From CALAGB01 sp963713965 (GTDB taxonomy: Bacteria > Chloroflexota > Chloroflexia > Thermomicrobiales > Thermomicrobiaceae): a stretch of 64,000 nucleotides of DNA. Location of the stretch: NCBI GenBank assembly GCA_963713965.1, contig OY970217.1:1426001-1490000 (forward strand), given 5' to 3'. A program made the position numbers and the translations under genes. A model generated the notes under the pieces. It saw only the letters and a program-made list of their open reading frames with translations, was not told the origin of the DNA and ran no database searches. Below, piece after piece: positions 9,870-19,016 of this stretch; positions within the stretch are counted from its first letter, which is position 1; every line of letters begins with the position of its first letter.

Positions 9870-9878
9870 TGCTACACT
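9870..9878 (+). promoter_or_regulatory. extended -10 promoter element of LAL1 (TGCTACACT)
   Basis: TGCTACACT fits an extended -10 (TGn plus hexamer TACACT) and ends 69 nt before the preferred LAL1 ATG. The same TGCTAnACT occurs 64-69 nt before three other LAL genes. No convincing -35 is seen 16-18 nt upstream, as expected for extended -10 promoters. Confidence 0.55.
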
Positions 9879-9946
9879 GACACTATCTCCAAATCCGTAT
9901 CGATATTCGTGTGATGATTGCCCGCCATTCAAAGAGGTCATCATCG

Positions 9947-12886
9947 ATGGGATCATCGTCGTCACCACCGTGGTCACCGCGAAACGAAACGGCCATTGTA
10001 GGCCGAGATCGCGAGCAGGCTACCCTGCGCCAGGCGCTGGACGACATGCTGGCCGGGCACGGCTCGCTCGTGCTCGTCAGCGGCGAGGCGGGCATCGGCA
10101 AAACGACTCTCGTGGAATGGCTCGCGAGCGAGGCTAGCACCGAGGGCTGTCTTGTCATCCGTGGCGGCTGTTACGATCTGACCGCGACACCCCCGTATGG
10201 GCCGTGGATCGAAGCCTTGCGCACGGTCCCGCTGGGCGACCAGCTTCCATCAATCCCGTCGTTCGTAAATGATGCAGAAGCGTTCGCGTCCCTCCGCGGT
10301 CAGGAAATGCTCTTTGCTACAGTGGCCACTTTTCTTGTGCAAGTCGCAACTGCCTTTCCCGTCGTCGTGTTTCTCGACGACCTCCACTGGTCCGATCAGG
10401 GGACTTTGGAGTTTCTTCGCGTCTGGTCCCGATCGATTCGCAGCCAACCGATTCTTGTCGTCGGTACCTATCGCAGTTCCGACGTGGCGAGCCACCATCT
10501 GTTAGATCAGGTGCTCCCCTTGTTGGTGCGTGAAGCACAGCCGGAACGGATCGCGCTTGCGCCGCTGGACCGACAAGCGATCCGTGCGTTCATTACGACT
10601 CACTTCGCACTCAACGACGCCGATAACGATCGGCTCATCGATTGGCTCTCGAAACGCAGTGACGGCAATCCCTTCTTCCTGCATGAGTTGGTTCGAACGC
10701 TTGAAGATCAACAGGTGCTGGTGCCGTCCGGGAGCGGCGGTTGGCAGATTTCCGACCTCTCCCAAGTCCGCGTTCCGACGTTGGTCCGACAGGTGATCGA
10801 CGGACGCTTGAACCGTCTGACAGGGCGCGCGCGTGAACTCTTGCAGATCGGCGCAGTGCTGGGCCAATCGGTGCCGGTTGACCTCTGGCGGCAGGTGACG
10901 GAGACGGACAACGAAACGCTAGTAGATGCACTTAAGCAGGGACGGGCAGCCCATCTTTTGGAGGAAACGGCGACAGGTACCGCCTGGCAGTTTCGTCACG
11001 CACTGATCCGCGAGACGTTGTACGAGGACCTGTTTTCGCTGCAACGCCGCGACTGGCACCGGCGCATCGCCGAAGCGCTCGCTGCAATGCCGTCCCATGA
11101 CCCAGACCACGTGGCTCATCACTTTCAACAGGCGGCAGATCCGCGCGCAGTCGAGTGGCTTATTCACGCAGGCGAACGAGCGCAGCGAAGCTATGCATGG
11201 CCCGCGGCGGTTGAGCGCTTTGAGACTGCTCTGAAGCTTTTACCCGAGGACGCATCGCACGCTCGGGACCGCGCCTGGTTGCTATTCAGAATCGGCCTCT
11301 TCACCCGTCATGATTACCATGACAGAAGCATTGCTCATCTCGAGCAAGCCACGCGATTGGCGGCGAGCGAGGGTGACGATGTCCTAGAAGCGCTGGCCTA
11401 CGCTCACGCCGGTCTCGTGCGAGTCTTGAACAATGAAGGTCGGCAGGGCCTGCACGAGATGAAAGCGGGCGTGCTCACCCTCGAACATCTCAATGAGGCA
11501 CAACTCCAAGAACTTGCGCACATCGAGAACGCGTTGGGGGCGAATATCGGCGTCCAGGGGCGGGGAACGCTGATACTGCAGATGGGGGAACAAGGATACT
11601 TCCGCCAAGCAGAGCAAATGCTGAAAGACCGACGTGATCGTGGCCCAGTGGACGAAGCCGACGCTAACCGCGCCACCGGAACGGTGTGGGCGTATTTAGG
11701 ACGTCCAGACCTGGCACGTCAAGGATACACACAAGCTCGGCGGTGCTGGGAGGCGCTGAATGTCCCCGTCCGAGCCGGAGCCGGTGCCGATGCTGCATGG
11801 GACTATATTTTTGTTCAGATGCCATACGCAGCCGACCAACTGACACGACGTCAAGAACTTGCTCAACTCGTCCATACGCTGTGGAGCGATGAGACCGGAT
11901 GCATGATGCCGTCCGACCAACACCAGGCAGTGCACGCCTTGGAACTCATCATGTCCGGTAACTGGACACGGGCAACAAGCATGTTAGATCGTGTCGTCGC
12001 AGAGTTTGAGTTCTCGTTCTCTCCGTTCCACACCTCCCGGCTGATGCTGGCACGCTATTGCGGGGACCGCGAGTTAGTCTGGTCTGAAATTCGCCGCGTC
12101 ATGCCTGCCGGACCGGAAACCCAGTTCGGCGACCATCGCTATTGGGTGCTGGATGATTTGATGCGACTCGCCGGTGCGCAGGCGTTGGATGACGGCGACC
12201 TCATCCTTGCCCGCAGCTGGCTGGAGGCGCACGATCGACTGTTAGCGTGGAGTGGCGCTGTCCTCGGACAAGCGGAAAATGCGCTCTCCTGGTCCCGGTA
12301 TCATGCCCTCACCGGAGACCTCGCCGATGCACGAGCGAGCGCAGAGCAGGCCAGTGTCCACGCGTCTGACCCGCGGCAACCGCTCGCACTCATTGCCGTG
12401 CATCGCTTCCTCGGCAACCTCGATACCGCTGAGAAGCGCTTCGACGCCGCTGAGACTCACCTGCAGGAATCTCTACGCCTGGCCGATGCTTGCGCCGCAC
12501 CGTTCGAGCGCGCCCTCACACTGCTCGAACTTGCGGACCTCCGACTGGCGCAACGCCAGTCGAACGAGTCCAACACCCTCCTTGATAAAGTCCAGACCAT
12601 CTGCGAGCCACTTGGAGCCACGCCGACCCTCGAGCGCGTTCACGCCCTGCGGCAACAGATTCACCAGACTGCGAAGAAAGCTCCGGGCTATCCCGGCGGA
12701 CTCAGCACGCGGGAAGTCGAGGTGCTGCAATTGGTCGCCGAAGGGTTGACCGACGCCGAAATTGCGGAGCGACTCTTCATCAGCCGACGCACCGTCACCT
12801 CACATATGACCTCGATCTTCAACAAGCTCGGGATCGGTTCTCGTGCCGCCGCTGCCGTGTGGGCCAAAGAACACAGCGTGATCTAA
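9947..12886 (+). CDS. LAL-family ATP-binding LuxR regulator 1
   Basis: A large (about 979 residue) ATP-binding LuxR-type transcription regulator. An N-terminal STAND/AAA-like NTPase carries Walker A GEAGIGKTT (46-54) and a Walker B VVFLDDLHWSD near 150. A long helical, TPR-like region follows (about 350-890) and a LuxR HTH ends the protein (GLSTREVEVLQLVAEGLTDAEIAE, about the last 65 residues). In the family, ligand or protein binding to the middle region drives ATP-dependent switching. The ATG at 9947 has AAAGAGG 9 nt upstream, and the promoter spacing then matches the paralogues; ATGs at 9911 and 9914 are alternatives. First of five tandem paralogues, 23 bp before the next. Confidence 0.9.
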   Translation: MGSSSSPPWSPRNETAIVGRDREQATLRQALDDMLAGHGSLVLVSGEAGIGKTTLVEWLASEASTEGCLVIRGGCYDLTATPPYGPWIEALRTVPLGDQLPSIPSFVNDAEAFASLRGQEMLFATVATFLVQVATAFPVVVFLDDLHWSDQGTLEFLRVWSRSIRSQPILVVGTYRSSDVASHHLLDQVLPLLVREAQPERIALAPLDRQAIRAFITTHFALNDADNDRLIDWLSKRSDGNPFFLHELVRTLEDQQVLVPSGSGGWQISDLSQVRVPTLVRQVIDGRLNRLTGRARELLQIGAVLGQSVPVDLWRQVTETDNETLVDALKQGRAAHLLEETATGTAWQFRHALIRETLYEDLFSLQRRDWHRRIAEALAAMPSHDPDHVAHHFQQAADPRAVEWLIHAGERAQRSYAWPAAVERFETALKLLPEDASHARDRAWLLFRIGLFTRHDYHDRSIAHLEQATRLAASEGDDVLEALAYAHAGLVRVLNNEGRQGLHEMKAGVLTLEHLNEAQLQELAHIENALGANIGVQGRGTLILQMGEQGYFRQAEQMLKDRRDRGPVDEADANRATGTVWAYLGRPDLARQGYTQARRCWEALNVPVRAGAGADAAWDYIFVQMPYAADQLTRRQELAQLVHTLWSDETGCMMPSDQHQAVHALELIMSGNWTRATSMLDRVVAEFEFSFSPFHTSRLMLARYCGDRELVWSEIRRVMPAGPETQFGDHRYWVLDDLMRLAGAQALDDGDLILARSWLEAHDRLLAWSGAVLGQAENALSWSRYHALTGDLADARASAEQASVHASDPRQPLALIAVHRFLGNLDTAEKRFDAAETHLQESLRLADACAAPFERALTLLELADLRLAQRQSNESNTLLDKVQTICEPLGATPTLERVHALRQQIHQTAKKAPGYPGGLSTREVEVLQLVAEGLTDAEIAERLFISRRTVTSHMTSIFNKLGIGSRAAAAVWAKEHSVI

Positions 12887-12909
12887 TTGATCCAGGACCG
12901 GAGCACGTG

Positions 12910-15837
12910 ATGTACGACCTCTCGCAGCGACACACAGCGCGCCAGATCCCTCTCCTCGTCGGTCGCGAGCGGGAGCAGGCGACCCTACGACGAGCGCTTG
13001 ACGACATGCTGGCCGGTCACGGATCGCTGGTCCTGGTCAGCGGCGAGGCCGGCATCGGCAAGACGACGTTGGTCGAGTGGCTGGCGAACGAGGCTGAGGG
13101 TGCAGGCTGCCTCGTCCTGCGCGGCGGCTGCTACGACCTGTCGGTCACGCCGCCGTATGGGCCGTGGGCCGAGGCATTGGCATCGTATTCGCCACGCGAT
13201 TTGTTGCCACCTCTGCCGTCCTTCGTCGGTGATCTTGAGGCGTTGTCTGTCCTTGGCAGCCAGGAGCGCCTCTTTGCCGAGACGCGCGACTTCTTCCATG
13301 CGGTCGCGCGCGAGCAGCCCCTCGTGCTCATCTTGGAGGATCTACACTGGGCTGATCAATCCAGCCTCGACTTTCTGCGCGTCCTGGACCGTCGCCTTAA
13401 CGACCACCGCATTCTGATCGGCGTCACCTACCGTTCGGAAGAGATGGACCGGCACCATCCACTTTACTCACTGCTACCAATGCTGATCCGGGAGACGCGG
13501 TCCGAACGTGTGGAGGTACGACCCCTCGACGACTCCGCCCATCGCGCGCTTATCCAGCAGCGGTACGTCTTGAGCAAGTCTGATCAGGAACGGCTCGAAA
13601 CCTATTTGCGGGAACGAGGCGAGGGCAATCCTCTCTATGCCCTGGAGTTGTTGCGCTCGTTGGAGGGTCTCGGTGCGTTGGCGCCGCAGTCCAAAGGTTG
13701 GGTACTCCGCGATCTCACTACCATGCGCCTTCCGACCCTGCTGCAACAATTGATCGATAGCCGCCTAGCGCGGCTTGGCCAGGAGACGAGAACCCTGCTG
13801 CAGGTGGCCGCAATCATCGGCCAAGAAGTTCCGTTCGATCTCTGGCAACAGGTCAGTGGCGCCAGCGACGAGGCACAGATCACGGCGATTGAGCAGGGGC
13901 AGACGGCGCAACTTCTCGAGGAGGTCGGGGCTGCCGGAAAGTACCGGTTTCGTCACGCCCTCTTTCGCGAGACCCTCTACGACGAGGTGATTCTCATTCG
14001 CCGCCGGTACTGGCACCGCGCGGTGGCTGACGTACTCGTCACGCAGCCGAATCCTGATCCAGACATCGTTGCCTATCACCTGCAAAAGGCAGTAGATCAC
14101 AGAGCGGTCGAATGGCTCATCCAAGCGGGAGAACGGGCACAGCGCAGTTACGTGTGGGTCGCCGCAGCCGAGCGCTTCGAGACGGCGCTCAAGCTGCTAC
14201 CTGAGGACGCGACACTAACCAGGGAACGCGCCTGGCTTCTGTTTCGAATCGGTCTACTGATCCGTCATGCTCACTTTGACCAAAGCATCGCTCAACTCGA
14301 GGAGGCCGCCCGGTTAGCGGCGATCGCGAGTGACTGTGTACTGGAAGCGCTGGCCTACGCCCACGCCGGTCTCGTGCGAGTCTTCAACGGTGATGGGCAG
14401 CGGGGTCTGCACGAGGTGGAGACCGGTGTGCTGGCACTCGAGGATCTCGACGAGGCACAACGATACGAACTCAAACAGATCGAAGACGTGTTGGGGGAGA
14501 CCATCGGCATCCAGGGGTGGGGAACGCTGATCCTGCAACTGGAGGAACAAGGATATTTCCTCCGAGCAGAGCAACTGCTGAGCGACCGACGTGATCGTGG
14601 TCCCGTAGATGCAGCCGATGCCCACCGCGCAGCAGGCGGGATTCACGCCTATCTCGGACGTCCGGAACTGGCACACCAAGAATTTACGAAAGCGCGCCTA
14701 CAATACCAAGCACTCCGGGACCCGAGCCAAGCAGGTACTGATGCCGCATGGGAACACATCTTTGTCCAGGTTCGGTATGGGACGGATCATCTGGCGCGAC
14801 GGCACGAGCTCGCCCAGATCGCGCGAACGCTATGGTCCGATGGCGCTGGTTTGGTGGTTCCAACGGGCGACACCGAGGTTATACAAGCCTTGGAACTCGT
14901 CTTGTCCGGCGATTGGGAACCAGCCATCGACGCTTTGGATCGTTACATCGCATTGTCACCTATCTTGTTCACGCCGTTTCACACGTCGCGGCTGATGCTG
15001 GCACGCTATTGCGGGGACCGCGAGTTAGTCTGGTCTGAAATTCGCCGCGTCATGCCTGCCGGACCGGTAACCGAATTCGGCGACCATCGCTATTGGGTGC
15101 TAGACGACTTGATGCAACTCGCCGGCGCGCAAGCGTTGGATGACGGCGACCTCATCCTCGGTCGTAGCTGGCTAGAGGCGCACGATCGGCTGTTAGCGTG
15201 GAGTGGCGCTGTCCTCGGACAAGCGGAAAATGCGCTCCTCTGGGCACAGTACCATCAACTGAGTGGAGATCGGTCTCTCGCCTGCACACATGCGGAAACG
15301 GCTTTAGCTTTTGCATCAGACCCTCGCCAGCCAATGGCCCTCATCGCCGCGCATCGCGTCCTGGGGAAGCTCGACACCGCTGAGAAGCGCTTCGACTCCG
15401 CCGACCAGCACTTGATGGAGTCGCTGCGGCTGGCTGATGCCTGCGCCACACCGTTCGAACGCGCGCTGTCCCTCCTTGAAATGGCCAATCTGCTGTTCGC
15501 CCAGGCTCAGATCCAGGAGGCCGCGGCACTCCTCGACGAGGTGCAAGCCATCTGCAAACCGTTGGGGGCGCAGCCGACGCTCGAACGAGTAGCGGCACTC
15601 CGTGAGCAGATCGATCAGACCTCGAAGAAAGCTCCGGGCTATCCCGGCGGACTCAGCACGCGGGAAGTCGAGGTGCTGCGATTGGTCGCCGAAGGGTTGA
15701 CTGACAACGAAATTGCGGAGCAGCTCTTCATCAGCCGACGCACCGTCACCTCACATATGACCTCGATCTTCAACAAGCTCGGCGTCAGTGCACGCGCCGC
15801 GGCTGTCTCCGCCGCTGCCCGACTCGGACTCCTCTAG
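12910..15837 (+). CDS. LAL-family ATP-binding LuxR regulator 2
   Basis: A 975-residue paralogue of the preceding gene with the same order: Walker A GEAGIGKTT, Walker B LVLILEDLHWAD, helical repeat region and C-terminal LuxR HTH. The end differs from most paralogues (AAAVSAAARLGLL instead of AAAVWAKE...). The ATG at 12910 has GGAG 6 nt upstream; a longer start at 12859 would overlap LAL1. With a 23 bp gap and no TGCTAnACT element of its own, it is probably co-transcribed with LAL1. The 3' third is almost identical in DNA to that of LAL3 (415 bp with one difference), while the middles are diverged. Stretches near 14988-15070 match LAL1 almost exactly. This indicates gene conversion. Confidence 0.88.
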   Translation: MYDLSQRHTARQIPLLVGREREQATLRRALDDMLAGHGSLVLVSGEAGIGKTTLVEWLANEAEGAGCLVLRGGCYDLSVTPPYGPWAEALASYSPRDLLPPLPSFVGDLEALSVLGSQERLFAETRDFFHAVAREQPLVLILEDLHWADQSSLDFLRVLDRRLNDHRILIGVTYRSEEMDRHHPLYSLLPMLIRETRSERVEVRPLDDSAHRALIQQRYVLSKSDQERLETYLRERGEGNPLYALELLRSLEGLGALAPQSKGWVLRDLTTMRLPTLLQQLIDSRLARLGQETRTLLQVAAIIGQEVPFDLWQQVSGASDEAQITAIEQGQTAQLLEEVGAAGKYRFRHALFRETLYDEVILIRRRYWHRAVADVLVTQPNPDPDIVAYHLQKAVDHRAVEWLIQAGERAQRSYVWVAAAERFETALKLLPEDATLTRERAWLLFRIGLLIRHAHFDQSIAQLEEAARLAAIASDCVLEALAYAHAGLVRVFNGDGQRGLHEVETGVLALEDLDEAQRYELKQIEDVLGETIGIQGWGTLILQLEEQGYFLRAEQLLSDRRDRGPVDAADAHRAAGGIHAYLGRPELAHQEFTKARLQYQALRDPSQAGTDAAWEHIFVQVRYGTDHLARRHELAQIARTLWSDGAGLVVPTGDTEVIQALELVLSGDWEPAIDALDRYIALSPILFTPFHTSRLMLARYCGDRELVWSEIRRVMPAGPVTEFGDHRYWVLDDLMQLAGAQALDDGDLILGRSWLEAHDRLLAWSGAVLGQAENALLWAQYHQLSGDRSLACTHAETALAFASDPRQPMALIAAHRVLGKLDTAEKRFDSADQHLMESLRLADACATPFERALSLLEMANLLFAQAQIQEAAALLDEVQAICKPLGAQPTLERVAALREQIDQTSKKAPGYPGGLSTREVEVLRLVAEGLTDNEIAEQLFISRRTVTSHMTSIFNKLGVSARAAAVSAAARLGLL

Positions 15838-15906
15838 CCCCCTATGACACAAACTACGTGGCCGGTGTGATCGACGCACACGGCAGATCTTCAGTCCTTC
15901 GGCACA

Positions 15907-15915
15907 TGCTAGACT
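15907..15915 (+). promoter_or_regulatory. extended -10 promoter element of LAL3 (TGCTAGACT)
   Basis: TGCTAGACT ends 69 nt before the LAL3 ATG at 15984. It matches the element before LAL1, LAL5 and LAL6 in eight of nine positions and in distance, which argues for a real promoter and against the longer LAL3 start at 15858. Confidence 0.5.
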
Positions 15916-15983
15916 TGGTCAATTCGGCAAACAATCATCAAGCGCTCGCACCGATCAACTTCTTGTCACTAAGGCTGGTGCGT

Positions 15984-18900
15984 ATGACCTTACCCTCCGA
16001 TGCGAGATCCTCCCGTCCGCAGCACCGTCTCGTCGGCCGTGAGCGCGAGCAAGCGACGCTGCGCCAGGCGCTGGACGACATGCTGGCCGGTCACGGCTCG
16101 CTGGTCCTCATCAGCGGTGAGGCAGGCATCGGCAAGACGACGCTGGTCGACTGGCTGGCAAACACGGCTGAATCCGAGGGCTGCCTTGTTCTCAAGGGTG
16201 GTTGCTATGACCTGACCACGACACCGCCATACGGACCGTGGCGCGAGGTGTTACGCGACTACGAGCGGCAACTTGTCGCCTCCCGACCACCCTTACCCCC
16301 CTTCGTCGGTGACCTAGAAGCCACCGCCGCGCTGGGGAGCCAGAACGGGCTGTTCGATGCCACTGCCAGGTTTCTGCAAGCAGTTTCGGTAAGCCAGGCG
16401 CTCCTGATCGTCCTGGAGGATCTCCATTGGGTCGATCAAGAGAGCCTCGATTTCCTGCGCTTCCTGGCCCGCCAGGTGGGGCATTACCACATATCGATCG
16501 TGGCGAGCTATCGCAGCGATGAGCTCGAGCGGACCGATCCACTCTTCGTGTTGCTACCGCTTCTGGCGCGGGAGACACACGCTATCCGCATTAGATTGCA
16601 GCCCCTCGATTCGGCCGGCACCAGGGCGCTGATCGAGCATCGCTATCAGCTCACGGAACCGGACCGTCTCAGGCTTGAGCGATATCTGGTACAACACGCC
16701 GAAGGCAATCCGCTCTTCGTCGGTGAGTTGATGCTCGCGATCGAGGACGAGGGAGGGCTCACGAGAGTCCTGGATGCGTGGCAGCTGAACGACCTTCAAC
16801 CACGTGTGGTTCCAGCGCTCCTGCGCCAGGTTATCGAAGGACGCCTCGCTCGGATGAGCGACCAGGCTCGCGCGTCGCTGCAGATCGCCGCGGTGATCGG
16901 ACAGGACGTGCCGCTCGAACTCTGGCAGCGCGTGAGCGGCGCGGACGACGCTACGCTATCGGCTGCAATCGAGCAAGGCATTGAGGTTCACCTGATCGTC
17001 GAAAACAGCGATGGTGACCTCCGGTTCCGTCACGCCCTCTTCCGCGAAGCGATCTACACGGAAATCGGTGCTCTGCGATGGCGGCGTCTGCACGCGTCGG
17101 TGGCTGACGCGCTGTTGCATGACGCAGCGCCGGATCCCGACATCATCGCCCACCACTTGCGGCGTGCCAACGATCAACGTGCGGTGGAATGGTTGATCAA
17201 GTCTGGAGAACAGGCACAACGAAGCTATGCCTGGCCGCAAGCAGCGGATCGCTTTGATGCCGCGCAGCACTTGCTCAAATCTGATCCCGCACGAGCCCGC
17301 GAGCGCGGCTGGCTCCTTTACCGCACCGCGAGACTCGGACGATTTGCCGACCCAACATACGGGATCGGCCTGCTGGAAACCGCCGAACGACTGGCGAGAG
17401 AAATCGGCGATCGGGTCCTCGCTGCCCACGCGTTATCAGCACGAGGCGCCCAACAGTGTTACGCCGGAAATGACCGACAGGGGCTGATCGAAATGGCCGC
17501 CGGCGACTCCGAGCTCGAACAGCTTGCCGCGGAGCACGTCGAGCTCGACGAGTTCTCGCGACACTGGGCGATCGAGGCCACCGCGTCGGGCCACCTCTCA
17601 GGTTCGAGCAACGCGGCCATCGTCGCCAATACACGACGTGGCACCTTCGCAACCAGATTGACGATGGTGGGACGAGTGCGCGAAGGGTATGAGCTCGCAC
17701 GACAACACATCGCGGCGCTCGAACGACTGGACACCCTCGATGCCGCGATGACGGAATCCTACGCGGATGCCCATCTGGCTCTCGCGGGGCACTATCAGGC
17801 AAGTGGCGACGTCGACCACGCTCGCGAGATGTACGCACGATTTCGCGACATCAATCGACAGATCGATCACCGGCAAATGATCCGGGACAGCGCGCTATAC
17901 GAGCTCAATCAAGTCGTAATCCCCTTCAGAACCGATGACTTGCAAGCTCAGAACGAGCTAATTAGCGTCGCACAGGACACGTTGCGCACGTTCAGTCAAG
18001 GTGAGCCAGGTGAATCGCCGCTGGGTTCGGGACTGGTATGGCACATGCTGATTCGCGGCGACTGGCATGCGGCCAAAGCGACAGCCTTGGCTGAACGCAC
18101 GTTGCCGTCAAAGGCGGGCTCTCATCTGTGGAACAACCTCGCCATCGGACTGCTCGCCCGGTTTCGTGGCGACCCGGCGTCGGCATGGTTGGAAGTTGCC
18201 ACGGTGTTCCCCGACGGACCGGTGACCGAGCCGGGAGCAACATATTTTCCTGCTGCTGTGGAGATTATGCAGCTCGCCGCGGAACTGGCACTTGACGCAC
18301 ACGACATCACGGTGGCGCGTGATTGGATCGACGCGCTCGATCGCTGGCTCAATTGGGCCGGCTGCATTCTTGGCCGCGCTCAAGCAGCACGCCTGCGCGT
18401 GTATTGCGACGTCGATGCTGGTGACTCCAGCGCCGCTCGCGGCCATGCCACGCAGAGTCTTTTCGACGCGACGGACCCTCGCCAGCCAATGGCCCTCATC
18501 GCCGCGCATCGCGTCCTGGGGAAGCTCGACACCGCTGAGAAGCGCTTCGACTCCGCCGACCAGCACTTGATGGAGTCGCTGCGGCTGGCTGATGCCTGCG
18601 CCACACCGTTCGAACGCGCGCTGTCCCTCCTTGAAATGGCCAATCTGCTGTTCGCCCAGGCTCAGATCCAGGAGGCCGCGGCACTCCTCGACGAGGTGCA
18701 AGCCATCTGCAAACCGTTGGGGGCGCAGCCGACGCTCGAACGAGTAGCGGCACTCCGTGAGCAGATCAATCAGACCTCGAAGAAAGCTCCGGGCTATCCC
18801 GGCGGACTCAGCACGCGGGAAGTCGAGGTGCTGCGATTGGTCGCCGAAGGGTTGACTGACAACGAAATTGCGGAGCAGCTCTTCATCAGTAGACGAACCG

Positions 18901-18992
18901 TCACCTCACATATGACCTCGATCTTCAATAAGCTCGGCGTCGGTGCACGCGCCGCGGCGGCCGTCTGGGCCAAGGAACGGGGCATCATCTGA
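15984..18992 (+). CDS. LAL-family ATP-binding LuxR regulator 3
   Basis: A 1002-residue LAL regulator. Walker A is GEAGIGKTT, Walker B LLIVLEDLHWVD, then a helical region whose middle (about 450-800) is unlike LAL1 and LAL2, and a LuxR HTH at the C-terminus ending AAAVWAKERGII. The chosen ATG follows AAGGCTGGTG and lies at the expected distance from the shared extended -10. From 18474 onward the DNA is nearly identical to LAL2, so the sensor middle is private while the effector end has been homogenised. LAL4 follows after 24 bp and is probably in the same transcript. Confidence 0.88.
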   Translation: MTLPSDARSSRPQHRLVGREREQATLRQALDDMLAGHGSLVLISGEAGIGKTTLVDWLANTAESEGCLVLKGGCYDLTTTPPYGPWREVLRDYERQLVASRPPLPPFVGDLEATAALGSQNGLFDATARFLQAVSVSQALLIVLEDLHWVDQESLDFLRFLARQVGHYHISIVASYRSDELERTDPLFVLLPLLARETHAIRIRLQPLDSAGTRALIEHRYQLTEPDRLRLERYLVQHAEGNPLFVGELMLAIEDEGGLTRVLDAWQLNDLQPRVVPALLRQVIEGRLARMSDQARASLQIAAVIGQDVPLELWQRVSGADDATLSAAIEQGIEVHLIVENSDGDLRFRHALFREAIYTEIGALRWRRLHASVADALLHDAAPDPDIIAHHLRRANDQRAVEWLIKSGEQAQRSYAWPQAADRFDAAQHLLKSDPARARERGWLLYRTARLGRFADPTYGIGLLETAERLAREIGDRVLAAHALSARGAQQCYAGNDRQGLIEMAAGDSELEQLAAEHVELDEFSRHWAIEATASGHLSGSSNAAIVANTRRGTFATRLTMVGRVREGYELARQHIAALERLDTLDAAMTESYADAHLALAGHYQASGDVDHAREMYARFRDINRQIDHRQMIRDSALYELNQVVIPFRTDDLQAQNELISVAQDTLRTFSQGEPGESPLGSGLVWHMLIRGDWHAAKATALAERTLPSKAGSHLWNNLAIGLLARFRGDPASAWLEVATVFPDGPVTEPGATYFPAAVEIMQLAAELALDAHDITVARDWIDALDRWLNWAGCILGRAQAARLRVYCDVDAGDSSAARGHATQSLFDATDPRQPMALIAAHRVLGKLDTAEKRFDSADQHLMESLRLADACATPFERALSLLEMANLLFAQAQIQEAAALLDEVQAICKPLGAQPTLERVAALREQINQTSKKAPGYPGGLSTREVEVLRLVAEGLTDNEIAEQLFISRRTVTSHMTSIFNKLGVGARAAAAVWAKERGII

Positions 18993-19016
18993 CCAACGCA
19001 ACGCCGGAGTAGTCGA

